NCBI GenBank assembly: GCA_036504075.1
Contig: DASXVX010000049.1
Coordinates: forward strand, 1-51,235
Source of the DNA: DASXVX01 sp036504075
GTDB lineage: Bacteria; Bacillota; Sulfobacillia; Symbiobacteriales; Symbiobacteriaceae
Length of the DNA: 51,235 nt
Reading direction: 5' to 3'
Below are positions 15,688 to 23,855 of this stretch, in pieces; position 1 is the first letter of the stretch, and each line of letters starts with the position of its first letter. Made by a program: the position numbers and the translations under genes. The notes below the pieces were generated by a model. The model ran no database searches, was not told the DNA's origin, and worked only from the letters and a program-made list of their open reading frames with translations.

Positions 15688-16848
15688 TCAAAACTGAATA
15701 TCCCGCCGGTGCCGCCAGACGGAGAGCACCACGCCCACCAGGGCGACGTCCACCAGCATGGCGCTGCCGCCGTAGCTGATGAACGGCAGGGGGATGCCGG
15801 CAACCGGCATAACCGAAAGGTTCATACCGATGTTCTCGATGATATGGAATGAGAACAGGGCGCCCACGCCCACGGCCAGCAACGTGCCGAGCCGGTCTTT
15901 GGCCATGGACCCGATGCGCATGATCCGCCAGATGAAGAGTCCGAAGAGCGACAGGAGCGTGGCCGCCCCGGCGAAGCCCAACTCCTCGGTCAGGGCGGCG
16001 AAGGCGAAGTCGGTGAACTGCTCCGGCAGATAATTCAGCCGGGTGATGGCGCCTTTGAACAGCCCGGCACCCCAGAGGCCGCCCGACCCGATCGCCACCT
16101 TGGCCTCCCCGATCTGGTAGCCAAGGCCCTGGGCATCGACGTTGGGCTGCACGAAAACGATCAGCCGGTTCAACTGATACGGCTTCAGCGGCAGCCAGAC
16201 ATGGTACCTGAGGTGCAGAAAAATCCACCCGACGATGGCGGCCAGCCCGAGCGTGCCTACCAGCACGATCCGCCAGCCCGGGAAGCCGGCCACGTAAATC
16301 ATGGCGGCCAGGGTGACGACAAAGACCAGCGTGGTGCCCAGGTCAGGCTGAATGACGATCAGGCCCATGACGGGGGCAATGTGCAGCAGAGGCGGCAGGA
16401 GGTCCTGCCACCGGTCCATCCGCTCCTGGCGGTCCAGGCAGACCGCCAGCGTCAGAATTCCCAGGAGCTTCGCCGTTTCGGAGGTCTGCAAACTGAAAGG
16501 GCCCAGCGCAATCCAGCGCTGCGCCCCCAGGGCCTGGTGGCCGAGAACCAGCACCAGGGCGAGCAGGAGCAGGTTCAGCACATACAGCCCGGTGGCAAAC
16601 GCGGGAAGGAAATGATAATCCCAACGATAAAACAACAAGGCCAAAACCACACCCACCAGCGCAGCGCCGCCCTGACGGATGATGAAACTGTGGTAGTCGC
16701 CAAAGCGGGCCTGGGTGGTGCTGGCAACCACCAGCAGCCCCAGGGTGACAATGGCCGCCACCAGGAAAACCAGCGGCAGATCAATTTGCATAAAGAATTT
16801 CTTCGAGCCTGCTCCCACCGTCATGCCCGGTGTGATCGGGCTAGACAT
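15688..16848 (-). CDS. rodA: RodA/FtsW/SpoVE family peptidoglycan polymerase
   Basis: A 386-residue SEDS glycosyltransferase with about ten membrane segments and the signature blocks LGAQRWI, QPDLGTTLVF, PYQLNRL, GEAKVAIGSGGLWGAG and the C-terminal GIPLPFISYGGSAM. SEDS proteins polymerise lipid II with a partner class B PBP. The overall pattern (short N-terminus, PYQLNRLIVFVQPNVD) is closest to RodA, the elongation enzyme; mreBCD or a PBP2 are not adjacent. The ATG at 16848 follows GGGAGGT. It lies 38 bases after the HTH-DUF1232 gene on the same strand and may be cotranscribed. Confidence 0.9.
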   Translation of the reverse strand: MSSPITPGMTVGAGSKKFFMQIDLPLVFLVAAIVTLGLLVVASTTQARFGDYHSFIIRQGGAALVGVVLALLFYRWDYHFLPAFATGLYVLNLLLLALVLVLGHQALGAQRWIALGPFSLQTSETAKLLGILTLAVCLDRQERMDRWQDLLPPLLHIAPVMGLIVIQPDLGTTLVFVVTLAAMIYVAGFPGWRIVLVGTLGLAAIVGWIFLHLRYHVWLPLKPYQLNRLIVFVQPNVDAQGLGYQIGEAKVAIGSGGLWGAGLFKGAITRLNYLPEQFTDFAFAALTEELGFAGAATLLSLFGLFIWRIMRIGSMAKDRLGTLLAVGVGALFSFHIIENIGMNLSVMPVAGIPLPFISYGGSAMLVDVALVGVVLSVWRHRRDIQF

Positions 16849-16886
16849 GGTTCTGACCTCCCAGGAAGTGATCGCGGGCACGCCGC

Positions 16887-17468
16887 TCAGGCCTGTCGGT
16901 GGGAATCCACTTGCGTGGCGGAGAGCACTCCGACCACCAGGGCGACCACGCTGAGATCGTCCAGCAGGCCGGCCAGGGGAATAAAGTCCGGGACCAGGTC
17001 CACGGGACTGAGAAAGTACAGCAGCGCGCCGCCCGCCAGCGCCCTGGCGGCGCCGTTTCCGCTCTTGAACCAGACCCATAGGGAGTCGACCCAATCCAGC
17101 AGGACCGCTACCTTGCCGGAGGGGTCTTCCAGTTGTCGCACTTTGGCGAGCTTGTCGGGCAGGCGGGTCTCGATCTCCTCGACGCCGTCTGCCGTGGCGG
17201 CATACTGCACGTATGGCGAAAGCGCCGCTGCCTCCGGGGTGCCGGCGGCGGCTACCGCTTCGTCCAGGAGGCCGGCCGCGGCCATGCACCGGGCCAGCGG
17301 CAGGGCCAACGCCTCCGCACAGCGGCGGATTACGTTCACGGTCGGCTGCCGCTGGCCTCGGGCCACGCGGGAAATCAAGGAGACGTGGCAGCCGGTCCGG
17401 ACGGCCAAGTCGGAATACGTCCAGTGGCGCTGGTTCAGTTCAGCTTGCAGAAACGGCCCGAACGTCAT
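16887..17468 (-). CDS. HTH (XRE) protein fused to a DUF1232 membrane domain
   Basis: Residues about 8-62 form a Cro/CI-type helix-turn-helix (LAVRTGCHVSLISRVARGQRQPTVNVIRRCAEAL). The C-terminal 60 residues are a DUF1232 (YkvA-like) domain with LYFLSPVDLVPDFIPLAGLLDDL and two hydrophobic stretches. Such a chain (193 residues) could be a membrane-tethered transcription regulator. The start is taken at ATG 17468; an upstream ATG at 17534 would add an unlikely leader, and the ribosome binding site (AAGG) is weak. It lies directly upstream of rodA. Confidence 0.78.
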   Translation of the reverse strand: MTFGPFLQAELNQRHWTYSDLAVRTGCHVSLISRVARGQRQPTVNVIRRCAEALALPLARCMAAAGLLDEAVAAAGTPEAAALSPYVQYAATADGVEEIETRLPDKLAKVRQLEDPSGKVAVLLDWVDSLWVWFKSGNGAARALAGGALLYFLSPVDLVPDFIPLAGLLDDLSVVALVVGVLSATQVDSHRQA

Positions 17469-17779
17469 CAATATCACAGCCTTATTCAGCCTCAGTCTGT
17501 CGGTCGGGATGCCGGGTCGCGGCAACGCCGGCACACATGATTATACCCCCCGCCTGTGACAAACGGTAGCCTTCTGTCAAACAGGCACCTTTTACAAGAG
17601 GATCCGGCTTTCGCCGGAGACCGATCGGACCAGAGCGGTACAACCCTTTTACACCAAAGTTTCTGGTCTGGACATTATGAAAGGCTTGTAGAACTGGACG
17701 GAGTGCCGTGGTATGCTGGTTTTTGACACGGACTGAGAATCTGTCAAAGGATCGAGTACGCAGGCAAGGAGGAATCGCC

Positions 17780-18511
17780 ATGGATCGGCCGGCCCCGGTT
17801 TTCGCTCATCTGACGGAACTGCGCAACCGAATCATCTGGTCGATGATCGCCGTGGTCGTCGGGGTGGCCATCGGCTGGATCTGGGTGCCGTCGCTGTACA
17901 AGGTGATCATGGCGCGCTGCCCGGTGCCGTTGACCCAAATGGGCATCACCGAAGTCTTTCTGGTGCAGTTCCACATGGGCATCTGGCTGGGGCTTTTTAT
18001 CGCATCCCCGTTCATTCTCTATCAACTGATTGCGTTCGTGCTGCCGGCCTTGCAGGCGAACGAGCGGCGCCTGCTGTTCAGCGTGTTGCCGGCCGTCATC
18101 GGGCTGTTCGGCGTGGGGTTCTCGTTCAGCTACTTCTTCATTGTGCCGAAGGCGACCCTCTTCTTCCTGGGCGTGGCCCGGGACAGCGGCGCAAACATCC
18201 TCGTCAGTCCGAGGGACTGGCTGGACATTATGCTGCACTTCTCGCTGCCGCTGGGCCTGGTGTTCGAACTGCCGGTGCTGATCTGGTTGCTGGCCTCCAT
18301 CGGCCTGGTTTCGGCGGCTCGCCTGATGAAATGGCGCAAGTACTCGGTAGTGGGAGCCCTGGTGATTGGCGCGTTGATTTCGCCGGCGCCGATCGTGGTC
18401 GATCAGATTGTGATGGCGGTTCCCATGTTGCTGCTCTATGAGGTCTCGATCTGGATCACGGTGGCCGTGGAAAAGCGCCGCCGGACCCGCAGGGCAGCGG
18501 CGGGCCTGTAA
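17780..18511 (+). CDS. tatC: Sec-independent translocase TatC
   Basis: TatC is the receptor for twin-arginine signal peptides in the membrane. The 243-residue protein has the opening FAHLTELRNRII (the conserved cytosolic E/R patch), about six transmembrane helices, and the block SPFILYQLIAFVLPAL. The ATG at 17780 follows AAGGAGGA. No tatA/tatB gene is adjacent, so the pore component must be elsewhere. The gap before ytaF holds inverted repeats. Confidence 0.95.
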   Translation: MDRPAPVFAHLTELRNRIIWSMIAVVVGVAIGWIWVPSLYKVIMARCPVPLTQMGITEVFLVQFHMGIWLGLFIASPFILYQLIAFVLPALQANERRLLFSVLPAVIGLFGVGFSFSYFFIVPKATLFFLGVARDSGANILVSPRDWLDIMLHFSLPLGLVFELPVLIWLLASIGLVSAARLMKWRKYSVVGALVIGALISPAPIVVDQIVMAVPMLLLYEVSIWITVAVEKRRRTRRAAAGL

Positions 18512-18553
18512 GGACCTTCAGGATAGTAGGACCTTCATGTTGTGCGGTTCATA

Positions 18554-18585
18554 GGATAGTGAGCACCGCCTGCGGTGTACTATCC
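18554..18585. repeat. Inverted repeat upstream of the YtaF gene
   Basis: GGATAGT and ACTATCC enclose CACCGC-CT-GCGGTG, so nearly 30 bp can pair with one internal mismatch. AGGATAGT occurs once more about 30 bp upstream. It could be the tatC terminator (no T-run), an operator, or an mRNA element of the downstream gene. Confidence 0.55.
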
Positions 18586-18605
18586 GGCAGGGGGATGAAC
18601 CGCCC

Positions 18606-19217
18606 ATGCTCGTACTTGTCCACCTTCTGCTGATTGGCATCGCCGCCAACCTGGATAACCTGGGGGTCGGCGTCGCCTACGGAATCCGGCGGATCAAAAT
18701 CCCGGCGCTTCCCAACCTGGTCGTCGCCGCGATCGCCTTTCTCTTCACCTACGTTTCCGTTGTGGCAGGCGCCTATACAGGTCGGTTCATCAGCGATACG
18801 GCCGCCAGGGCCATTGGGGCCGTGCTGCTGATTGGCGTGGGCGTCTGGGTGGTGCTGGCCCAGTGGCGGGGGCCGAAGGAGCGACCGGCATCGAAGGGCG
18901 ACCAGCCCAACTGGGTCCTGGCAATTCTGCAGGAACCCGAGCGGGTCGATGCCGACAACTCCGGCTCCATCAGCCTGTCGGAATCGCTGGTTCTCGGGGC
19001 GGCGCTCTCGATCAACTGCTTTACCAACGGGTTCTCCGCCGGCCTCTGGAAGCTGGGAGCCCTGCCGACATCGATCTGCACCGCCGCCTTCAGCTACCTG
19101 ACGCTGTGGGGCGGCGCTGTCATAGGTGCCCGGTACGCGGCGGAGTGGCTTGGATCCAAAGCGACCGTCGTGGCTGGATGTCTCCTGATCCTGCTGGGCC
19201 TGCACCAACTGCTCTAG
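18606..19217 (+). CDS. ytaF: YtaF-like sporulation membrane protein (MntP family)
   Basis: The 203-residue polytopic protein opens with LIGIAANLDNLGVGVAYGIR, the signature of the YtaF/MntP group; the repeat returns as LSINCFTNGFSAGL. Between the two halves lies an EF-hand-like loop, DADNSGSISLSES (about 116-128), characteristic of YtaF. In Bacillus the gene is linked to sporulation; transport of a cation is an inference from MntP. The ATG at 18606 follows GCAGGGGG. It is the best single hint of spore formation in the window. Confidence 0.85.
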   Translation: MLVLVHLLLIGIAANLDNLGVGVAYGIRRIKIPALPNLVVAAIAFLFTYVSVVAGAYTGRFISDTAARAIGAVLLIGVGVWVVLAQWRGPKERPASKGDQPNWVLAILQEPERVDADNSGSISLSESLVLGAALSINCFTNGFSAGLWKLGALPTSICTAAFSYLTLWGGAVIGARYAAEWLGSKATVVAGCLLILLGLHQLL

Positions 19218-19236
19218 CTTCGCCTCCGGATGTTCA

Positions 19237-19539
19237 CACCGCTTCCCCGCGCTCGCCCTGCCGGCGATCACCGGAATCGTCACGACCGTCCGGCACGAGC
19301 AGGACGGCGACTACCACATCGATGTGAAGCCGGACCCGCCTTACGAAAGGCTGATCAACGACAAGAACCGCTCCGACCAGGGCGGGGCGTTGGTCACGGA
19401 GATCATCCCGGCCGACCAGGCCACGGTGAAGGCGGCGAAACCGGGAGAGCACGTCCTGGTGACCGGCCCATATGTGTTGGACCGGCAGCACGGCTGGATG
19501 GAGATCCACCCGGTATGGCAAATGGAGAGCTTGCGATAA
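19237..19539 (+). pseudogene. 5'-truncated remnant of a conserved protein domain
   Basis: The frame is open from within the end of ytaF to the TAA at 19537-19539. The readable part (from about 19264: PAITGIVTTVRHEQDGDYHIDVKP..., ending HGWMEIHPVW) looks like a small OB-type domain that usually forms the C-terminus of longer proteins. There is no ribosome binding site; the first in-frame start is a GTG at 19324, inside the domain. I therefore read it as the tail of a gene whose front has been lost. Confidence 0.6.
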
Positions 19540-19546
19540 AACCGAA

Positions 19547-19584
19547 AGGCCGACCACTCAATCGGGTGATCGGCCTCTCTTTTT
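19547..19584 (+). terminator. Rho-independent terminator
   Basis: A stem of about 11 bp (AGGCCGACCAC with GTGATCGGCCT, one mismatch) is followed by CTCTTTTT. Confidence 0.8.
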
Positions 19585-20029
19585 GTATAGGGATAGTACT
19601 ATACGGGGATAGGTATTTTGCTTTCGCCGTCGCTGCCCTCTTCCCGTATGGGTTTCCCGGGTCGAGATAGATATTTCGTTCACAAATAGAGCCCGCCTTT
19701 CTGGTGCGGGCGTCCTGGCCTTTGTGACGATTGTCGCAAAGTCTGCCGACGCGTAGCATAATACTAGGATACGGGGTACCGTATATAGTCGTACGTGTAC
19801 TCCGAACCGCAAGAGATGACTAACTCCGGCGGTCGCCTTCTGGGTGGCTTTGCGTGGTATGCCGGCCCGGTGGGTCTGCCGCCTGCCTGCCAAACGTCCC
19901 GGTTCCGTATCACAACCGGTTCTGGAGGCCCCATCCCGCAGGGGCCTCCGGCGCCCCCCCCCGAGCCCGGTGAAGGGGTTCCCGGCCTGGCTGCTGAACG
20001 CCGATGCCACGGTAAAGGTGTGATAAGGC
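19585..20029. other. Gene-free stretch before the polyferredoxin gene
   Basis: No convincing gene is seen. The stretch holds short palindromes: GTATAG...CTATAC at about 19586-19604, ATACGG-GGTA-CCGTAT near 19770, a CCCGC...GCGGG hairpin near 19690, and GGAGGCCCC...GGGGCCTCC at about 19924-19949. The part 19803-19915 can pair GAACCG with CGGTTC at its ends and CGCAA with TTGCG inside, so it may be a structured leader RNA of the polyferredoxin gene. A run of nine C lies at 19954-19962. Confidence 0.45.
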
Positions 20030-21091
20030 GTGAACGTACTCTCCTTGAAGCCGGCCCTTTGCCTACACACCCGCTCCCGGGGGAGCGGGTGTCAGGCGTG
20101 TGTGGAAGCCTGTCCGACCGCAGGAGCACTGGCGCTGACGGAGGCGGGGCCGGAGCTGGACCCGCTGGTCTGCAAAGGCTGCGGCCTCTGCGAGCCGGCC
20201 TGTCCCACCGGCGTCTTCGCCCTGAGAGAGACAGAATCGCTGCTGTCCAAGCTGGGCGACGGGCCGGTGGCCGTGCTCACCTGCAGCGCCGCCAGGGGCC
20301 AGGACGAGCTGTTCAAGGTGCCGTGCCTGGCCGCCCTCTCGCGGGAGATGCTGGCGGGGGCGGCGCTCGGGCGGACGCTGCTTGTGATCGTGCCGGCGGC
20401 CTGCGAGTCCTGTCAGTTGGGGGTCCGCACCTGGCTGAAGGAACTGGTGGAGGCGGCTGGGCGTGTGCTGAAGGCCTTTGGGCAGACCGGCAGGGTGAAG
20501 CTGGTCTACGGTGAGGCGGAGGCCCGGGAGGCGGTGGCGAAGGCAAACCAACTGCACCGGCAGGGGTGTTTGAACTTCGCCCGACTGGGGCTGATGGCGG
20601 CGGTCAAGCCCGCGGCAGCGTCGTCTGCCTTGCACGACCTCCCGACGAAAGTCCCGCCGGGGCGGCGGAACTTCCTCACGGCGATCCGGCGGCGGATGAC
20701 GGATGCGCTGCCTGCTTCGGCGCCGGCCGCATGGATGGCCTTCGCCGCCGTGACGGCCGGGCCTGGTTGCGACGGCTGCGAGGCCTGCACCCGGACCTGC
20801 CCGGGCGGGGCGCTCACCCTGGCGCACGTCGAGGCGGCGGACCGGCTGCGGTTCAGCGCCGACCGGTGCACGGCCTGCGGCCTCTGCGCCGAGGCCTGCC
20901 CGCAGGGCGTCCTGCGGCTGGCGGACACCTTCAGCCCGGCGGCCGTGGGGAAGGGGGAGGTCGAAATCCTGGCCACGCTGCCGGTGGCGACCTGCCAGCG
21001 TTGCGGTGAGCCGTTCTATGGAGAAAGTGGGACCTGCTCCGAGTGCCGGAAGACCGATTGGATGACCCCGGCGCTCATCGGGTTGCGGTGA
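20030..21091 (+). CDS. Polyferredoxin-like Fe-S protein with zinc-ribbon end
   Basis: The 353-residue soluble protein has two pairs of [4Fe-4S] motifs: CQACVEACP and CKGCGLCEPACP near the N-terminus (about 21-60), and CDGCEACTRTCP and CTACGLCAEACP near residues 248-295. Between them is a domain with CLAAL and ACESCQLG cysteines that recalls hydrogenase/Hdr-associated electron-transfer subunits. The end is a zinc-ribbon-like CQRCG...CSEC. It probably passes electrons between redox partners; no partner can be named. GTG 20030 is preceded by AAAGGTG. It converges on the TusA/DsrE/SQR set, and a perfect 18-bp hairpin separates them. Confidence 0.78.
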   Translation: MNVLSLKPALCLHTRSRGSGCQACVEACPTAGALALTEAGPELDPLVCKGCGLCEPACPTGVFALRETESLLSKLGDGPVAVLTCSAARGQDELFKVPCLAALSREMLAGAALGRTLLVIVPAACESCQLGVRTWLKELVEAAGRVLKAFGQTGRVKLVYGEAEAREAVAKANQLHRQGCLNFARLGLMAAVKPAAASSALHDLPTKVPPGRRNFLTAIRRRMTDALPASAPAAWMAFAAVTAGPGCDGCEACTRTCPGGALTLAHVEAADRLRFSADRCTACGLCAEACPQGVLRLADTFSPAAVGKGEVEILATLPVATCQRCGEPFYGESGTCSECRKTDWMTPALIGLR

Positions 21092-21129
21092 CGGCGGGGA
21101 GGAGATTGACTCCAAGATCCGCACAAGTG

Positions 21130-21167
21130 CGTATAGCCCCCCGGACCAAGGTCCGGGGGGCTATACG
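21130..21167. terminator. Perfect 18-bp hairpin between convergent operons
   Basis: CGTATAGCCCCCCGGACC pairs perfectly with its complement across a two-base AA centre. No T-run follows on the plus strand. It probably ends transcription from both sides. Confidence 0.72.
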
Positions 21168-21187
21168 GTGTCAATGGGAGGGGCCGG

Positions 21188-21415
21188 CTACTTGATTTTC
21201 TTGACCACGACCTCGTCGTAGCCGTCGCAGGGGGTGATGCCCACAAACTCCTGGCCAGCCTTCTGGGCCCAGAGCGGAATATCCCGCTTGGAGCCGGAAT
21301 CGGTGGAGAGGACGGCGATGGTCTCGCCAACGGCAGCCGCCTTGACGGCACGGATGAGTTCCATCATCGGGCCGGGGCAGAAACTGCCACGGGCGTCGAT
21401 CGTTTTGTCAGCCAC
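21188..21415 (-). CDS. TusA-like sulfurtransferase
   Basis: A 75-residue protein with the sulfur-carrier motif CPGPMMEL (Cys about 13), which bears a persulfide in TusA-type proteins. GTG 21415 is preferred: GGAGG lies eight bases upstream, while the ATG at 21433 has no such site. It is the last of four same-strand genes (sqr-like, DUF1641, DsrE-like, TusA-like). The context points to passing of sulfane sulfur from sulfide oxidation. It is not the tRNA-thiolation TusA on present evidence, since the tusBCD/E set is absent. Confidence 0.88.
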   Translation of the reverse strand: MADKTIDARGSFCPGPMMELIRAVKAAAVGETIAVLSTDSGSKRDIPLWAQKAGQEFVGITPCDGYDEVVVKKIK

Positions 21416-21488
21416 GATGAAAACCTCCTGCATAAAGTTAGGTGAGGCCTCCGGTCGGTCCAGCCCGACCGCCGGGTGCGTACGGGAT

Positions 21489-21908
21489 CTACACGAACAG
21501 CGTGATCTTGCCTTCCTTGGCGTAATCGATGAACTCACCGACGCCGGCGATGCCGTCCACGACGTCCTCCAGGTCTTCCAGCTTCAGGCCGAACAGGTCC
21601 ATGGTCATGCCACAGGCATACACCTTGACATCGCCCAGTTCCTTGGCGGTCCGGAGGGTGTCGAGCCAGCTGGGGACCTTCTTCTCCTGCATGATCTGCA
21701 TCATCATCGGGCCCATGTGCTCGAACTCCTTGCTCATGGGCAGGCTGTTGAGAGCGCCCTTCTTGAGCGCCATGATGCCCCACATCGTCAGGAAGATCTG
21801 GACCTCCTGGCCCATGGCCACCGCGCCAGCCGCCAAAATGCCGACGGGCAACAGCTTATCCACGGTACCGGAGAAGACGATCATCGACATCCGCTCTTTC
21901 TGAGACAA
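21489..21908 (-). CDS. DsrE-like sulfur-relay protein
   Basis: The 139-residue protein fits the DsrE/F-like (DrsE2) family: an N-terminal strand SMIVFSGTVDKLLPVGILAAGA, a central WGIMALKKG and the C-terminal KVYACGMTMDLFGL block, whose cysteine (about 100) is the likely persulfide site. TTG 21908 is chosen since GGGAGG lies eight bases before it; the upstream GTG at 21917 overlaps the site itself. It follows DUF1641 by 13 bases and precedes tusA by 73 bases. Confidence 0.85.
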   Translation of the reverse strand: MSQKERMSMIVFSGTVDKLLPVGILAAGAVAMGQEVQIFLTMWGIMALKKGALNSLPMSKEFEHMGPMMMQIMQEKKVPSWLDTLRTAKELGDVKVYACGMTMDLFGLKLEDLEDVVDGIAGVGEFIDYAKEGKITLFV

Positions 21909-21921
21909 GGAAGCCACCTCC

Positions 21922-22488
21922 CTAATTTGTTGAATCTTGCATGGTCGCCGGCAACCGTTTTGCCAGCGCCAACATGAACTTGATCACGTACTGAAGCTCG
22001 GGCTGCTTGAACGCGGAGAGCATCTTGAACAGCCCGACGGACTGTTTGTCGGCCGAGGCCTCGTTCCGGGCCTCGACGGTCGCCTGCACCAGGGCCGGCG
22101 CCAGGTCGGTGATGCCGGAGGTCATGAGGGTGTCCATGACTTCGAGGCCCACCCGGCCGGCGTTGCCCAGCCGCGCGATCATGCCGTCGGAGACGTTCAC
22201 CTTGGCGGCCTGGATCATCTCGGCGAAATCCAACAGGGTATCCAGGGCGCCCGACTGTTCGAGCCCGTCCAGGCGCTGGAGCGTCTTCGTCAGGGTGGGG
22301 GCGCTCCGGCGCATCTGCACCAGCAGTTCCATGACCTCAGGGGCCAGAAGAATATCCACCAGAGAGCCTGCCTGCTCTGCGATGGTGGCGACGCGAGCGA
22401 TGATCCCGTCCGTCATGGTGGCGGCGGCGGCGCCGGCAACGGCGGCCAGCTCGCTCACCTGCTCGGGGCTCCGCTCCTTGACATCCAT
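21922..22488 (-). CDS. DUF1641 protein
   Basis: This 188-residue, mostly helical protein ends with the DUF1641 block GLFKMLSAFKQPELQYVIKFMLALAKRL. The domain is of unknown function but is regularly found beside SQR-like flavoproteins and DsrE proteins, and sits so here. ATG 22488 has GGAGGGG six bases upstream; the TTG at 22494 is too close to it. The sqr stop lies 12 bases upstream, so translation is likely coupled. Confidence 0.82.
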   Translation of the reverse strand: MDVKERSPEQVSELAAVAGAAAATMTDGIIARVATIAEQAGSLVDILLAPEVMELLVQMRRSAPTLTKTLQRLDGLEQSGALDTLLDFAEMIQAAKVNVSDGMIARLGNAGRVGLEVMDTLMTSGITDLAPALVQATVEARNEASADKQSVGLFKMLSAFKQPELQYVIKFMLALAKRLPATMQDSTN

Positions 22489-22500
22489 GCGCAACCCCTC

Positions 22501-23643
22501 CTAGACGATCGCCTTCAGGTTCATCCAGTGAATCCGGTTGTAAGCCTGCTTGAACCAGTGGACCGCCTGGGTCGGCGGAGTGACAGTCGGCGGGTTCACA
22601 TAGTCGAAGCTGAGATAGGTGGCCTTGCTGAGGCCCGCCTCGATGAAGCAGAAAGCCTTGCCGTTGTACAGATGCGCCGCAGTGCCGCCGGTCAGCAGGT
22701 TGACCAAGTTCGCACCCACGCCCTCGGCCTCGAAGTGGGCCACGGAGCCCGCCTTGGAGATCGGGAGGTTGGCGGCATCACCGACCACGAAGATGTTGTC
22801 GTACCCGCCGACCTGCAGGGTGTGCCGGTCGCAGGCGAGCCAGGTGCCGCCGTCCGTCAGGCCGGACTCCTTGCCGATCTTGTCGCCCTTGTGCGGCGGG
22901 ATGGTGACCAGCAGGTCGTAGTTGAAGGTGGTGCCCTCCAGGGAGGAGACTTCCTTCTTAACCGGGTCGACGGTCTCAATATTAAAGAAGGTCTCGAGCT
23001 GGATGCCCAGCCGGTCAAACTCGGGCGCCGCCCAGGTGGCGACGTTCTCAATGGAGTGGGCCCGGTTGATCGGGAAAGTGTAAACGAACTCGGTCTTCTC
23101 GCGGATGCCCCGCTCCCTGGCCCACTCGTCAAACATGAAGGTGAACTCCAGCGGCGCCACCGGGCACTTATGCGGCAGGCCGATGGCCATCACCAGGCGC
23201 CCGCCCTTGAAGTTCTTGAGGGCCTCGCGCAGCTTGATGGCCCCGTCCAGGGTGTAGAACCAGTGAGCGCCTTCGCGCAGGCCGGGGATCTCATCGAGGT
23301 TCAGGTCGGAACCGGTGGCCATCACCAGGTAATCGTACTCCACCCGATTGCCGCTGGCGGTCTGGACATAGCGACCCGCCGGATCCACCTTCTCAGCCCG
23401 GTCCTTAACGAACTTGACGCCAGGCACCAGCAGGTCCTTCACCTTGCGGATCAGCTCCTGCGGCCGCATCAGATCGAAGGCGACGTAGAGCAATCCGGGC
23501 TGATACAGGTACTCGTCACGGTCGCCCACTAGCGTGACGGATACCTCGCCTCGCTTGATCTCCTCGGAAAGTTCCCTGGCGACGTGGTTGGCCACCATCA
23601 GGCCGCCCGTGCCCGCCCCGACCACCACGAGTCGCTTTGTCAT
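22501..23643 (-). CDS. SQR-like FAD oxidoreductase (sulfide:quinone oxidoreductase family)
   Basis: The 380-residue protein has an N-terminal FAD Rossmann motif (VVGAGTGGLMVAN, 8-20), an ATGSDL block (109-114) and a second FAD block VVGDAANLP (286-294). It has three cysteines: Cys160 (HKCPVAP), Cys271 and Cys332. Cys160 and Cys332 sit where SQR has its redox pair, while the third classical SQR cysteine is absent. Such enzymes oxidise sulfide and reduce quinone at the membrane surface. The C-terminal amphipathic tail WFKQAYNRIHWMN may bind the membrane. The ATG at 23643 follows GGGAGGG. It heads the operon with DUF1641, dsrE-like and tusA-like genes. Confidence 0.87.
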   Translation of the reverse strand: MTKRLVVVGAGTGGLMVANHVARELSEEIKRGEVSVTLVGDRDEYLYQPGLLYVAFDLMRPQELIRKVKDLLVPGVKFVKDRAEKVDPAGRYVQTASGNRVEYDYLVMATGSDLNLDEIPGLREGAHWFYTLDGAIKLREALKNFKGGRLVMAIGLPHKCPVAPLEFTFMFDEWARERGIREKTEFVYTFPINRAHSIENVATWAAPEFDRLGIQLETFFNIETVDPVKKEVSSLEGTTFNYDLLVTIPPHKGDKIGKESGLTDGGTWLACDRHTLQVGGYDNIFVVGDAANLPISKAGSVAHFEAEGVGANLVNLLTGGTAAHLYNGKAFCFIEAGLSKATYLSFDYVNPPTVTPPTQAVHWFKQAYNRIHWMNLKAIV

Positions 23644-23709
23644 ATTCGAGGCCCTCCCTGTCCACATGCGATTGTTTCGTCCATTTGATGGTAGCAGGGC
23701 GGGCACTTG

Positions 23710-23855
23710 TGAAATATAGGGCAAAGGAACGATTAAAGTGCCATAGGGGGTATAGTATTTTTGGGGGCACAGGGCGGACACTGCGGACATTAATGAAATA
23801 TAGGGCAGAGTAACGGTGGTATTGCCATACCGGGTATAGTATTTTGTAGGGGCAC
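23710..23855 (-). repeat. Duplicated ~61-bp element upstream of the sqr-like gene
   Basis: Two imperfect copies, 23710-23770 and 23794-23855, begin 84 bp apart. Both share TGAAATATAGGGCA at one end, a central TGCCATA, and GGGTATAGTATTTT plus GGGGCAC at the other end; the middle varies. The spacing equals about eight helical turns. The position, 67-212 bp before the sqr start, suggests paired operator or promoter sites. An in-frame translation runs through them only because 84 is a multiple of three. Confidence 0.82.

Noticed and set aside
19803..19915. Molybdenum-cofactor or cobalamin riboswitch
   Set aside because: Some short words look similar on one or other strand, but the required cores cannot be aligned. 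It is kept only as a possible structured leader.
19970..20023. A 17-residue leader peptide (GTG at 19970, ending ADATVKV) before the polyferredoxin gene
   Set aside because: It has a tidy reading but no ribosome binding site, and the frame upstream is Pro/Arg-rich noise.
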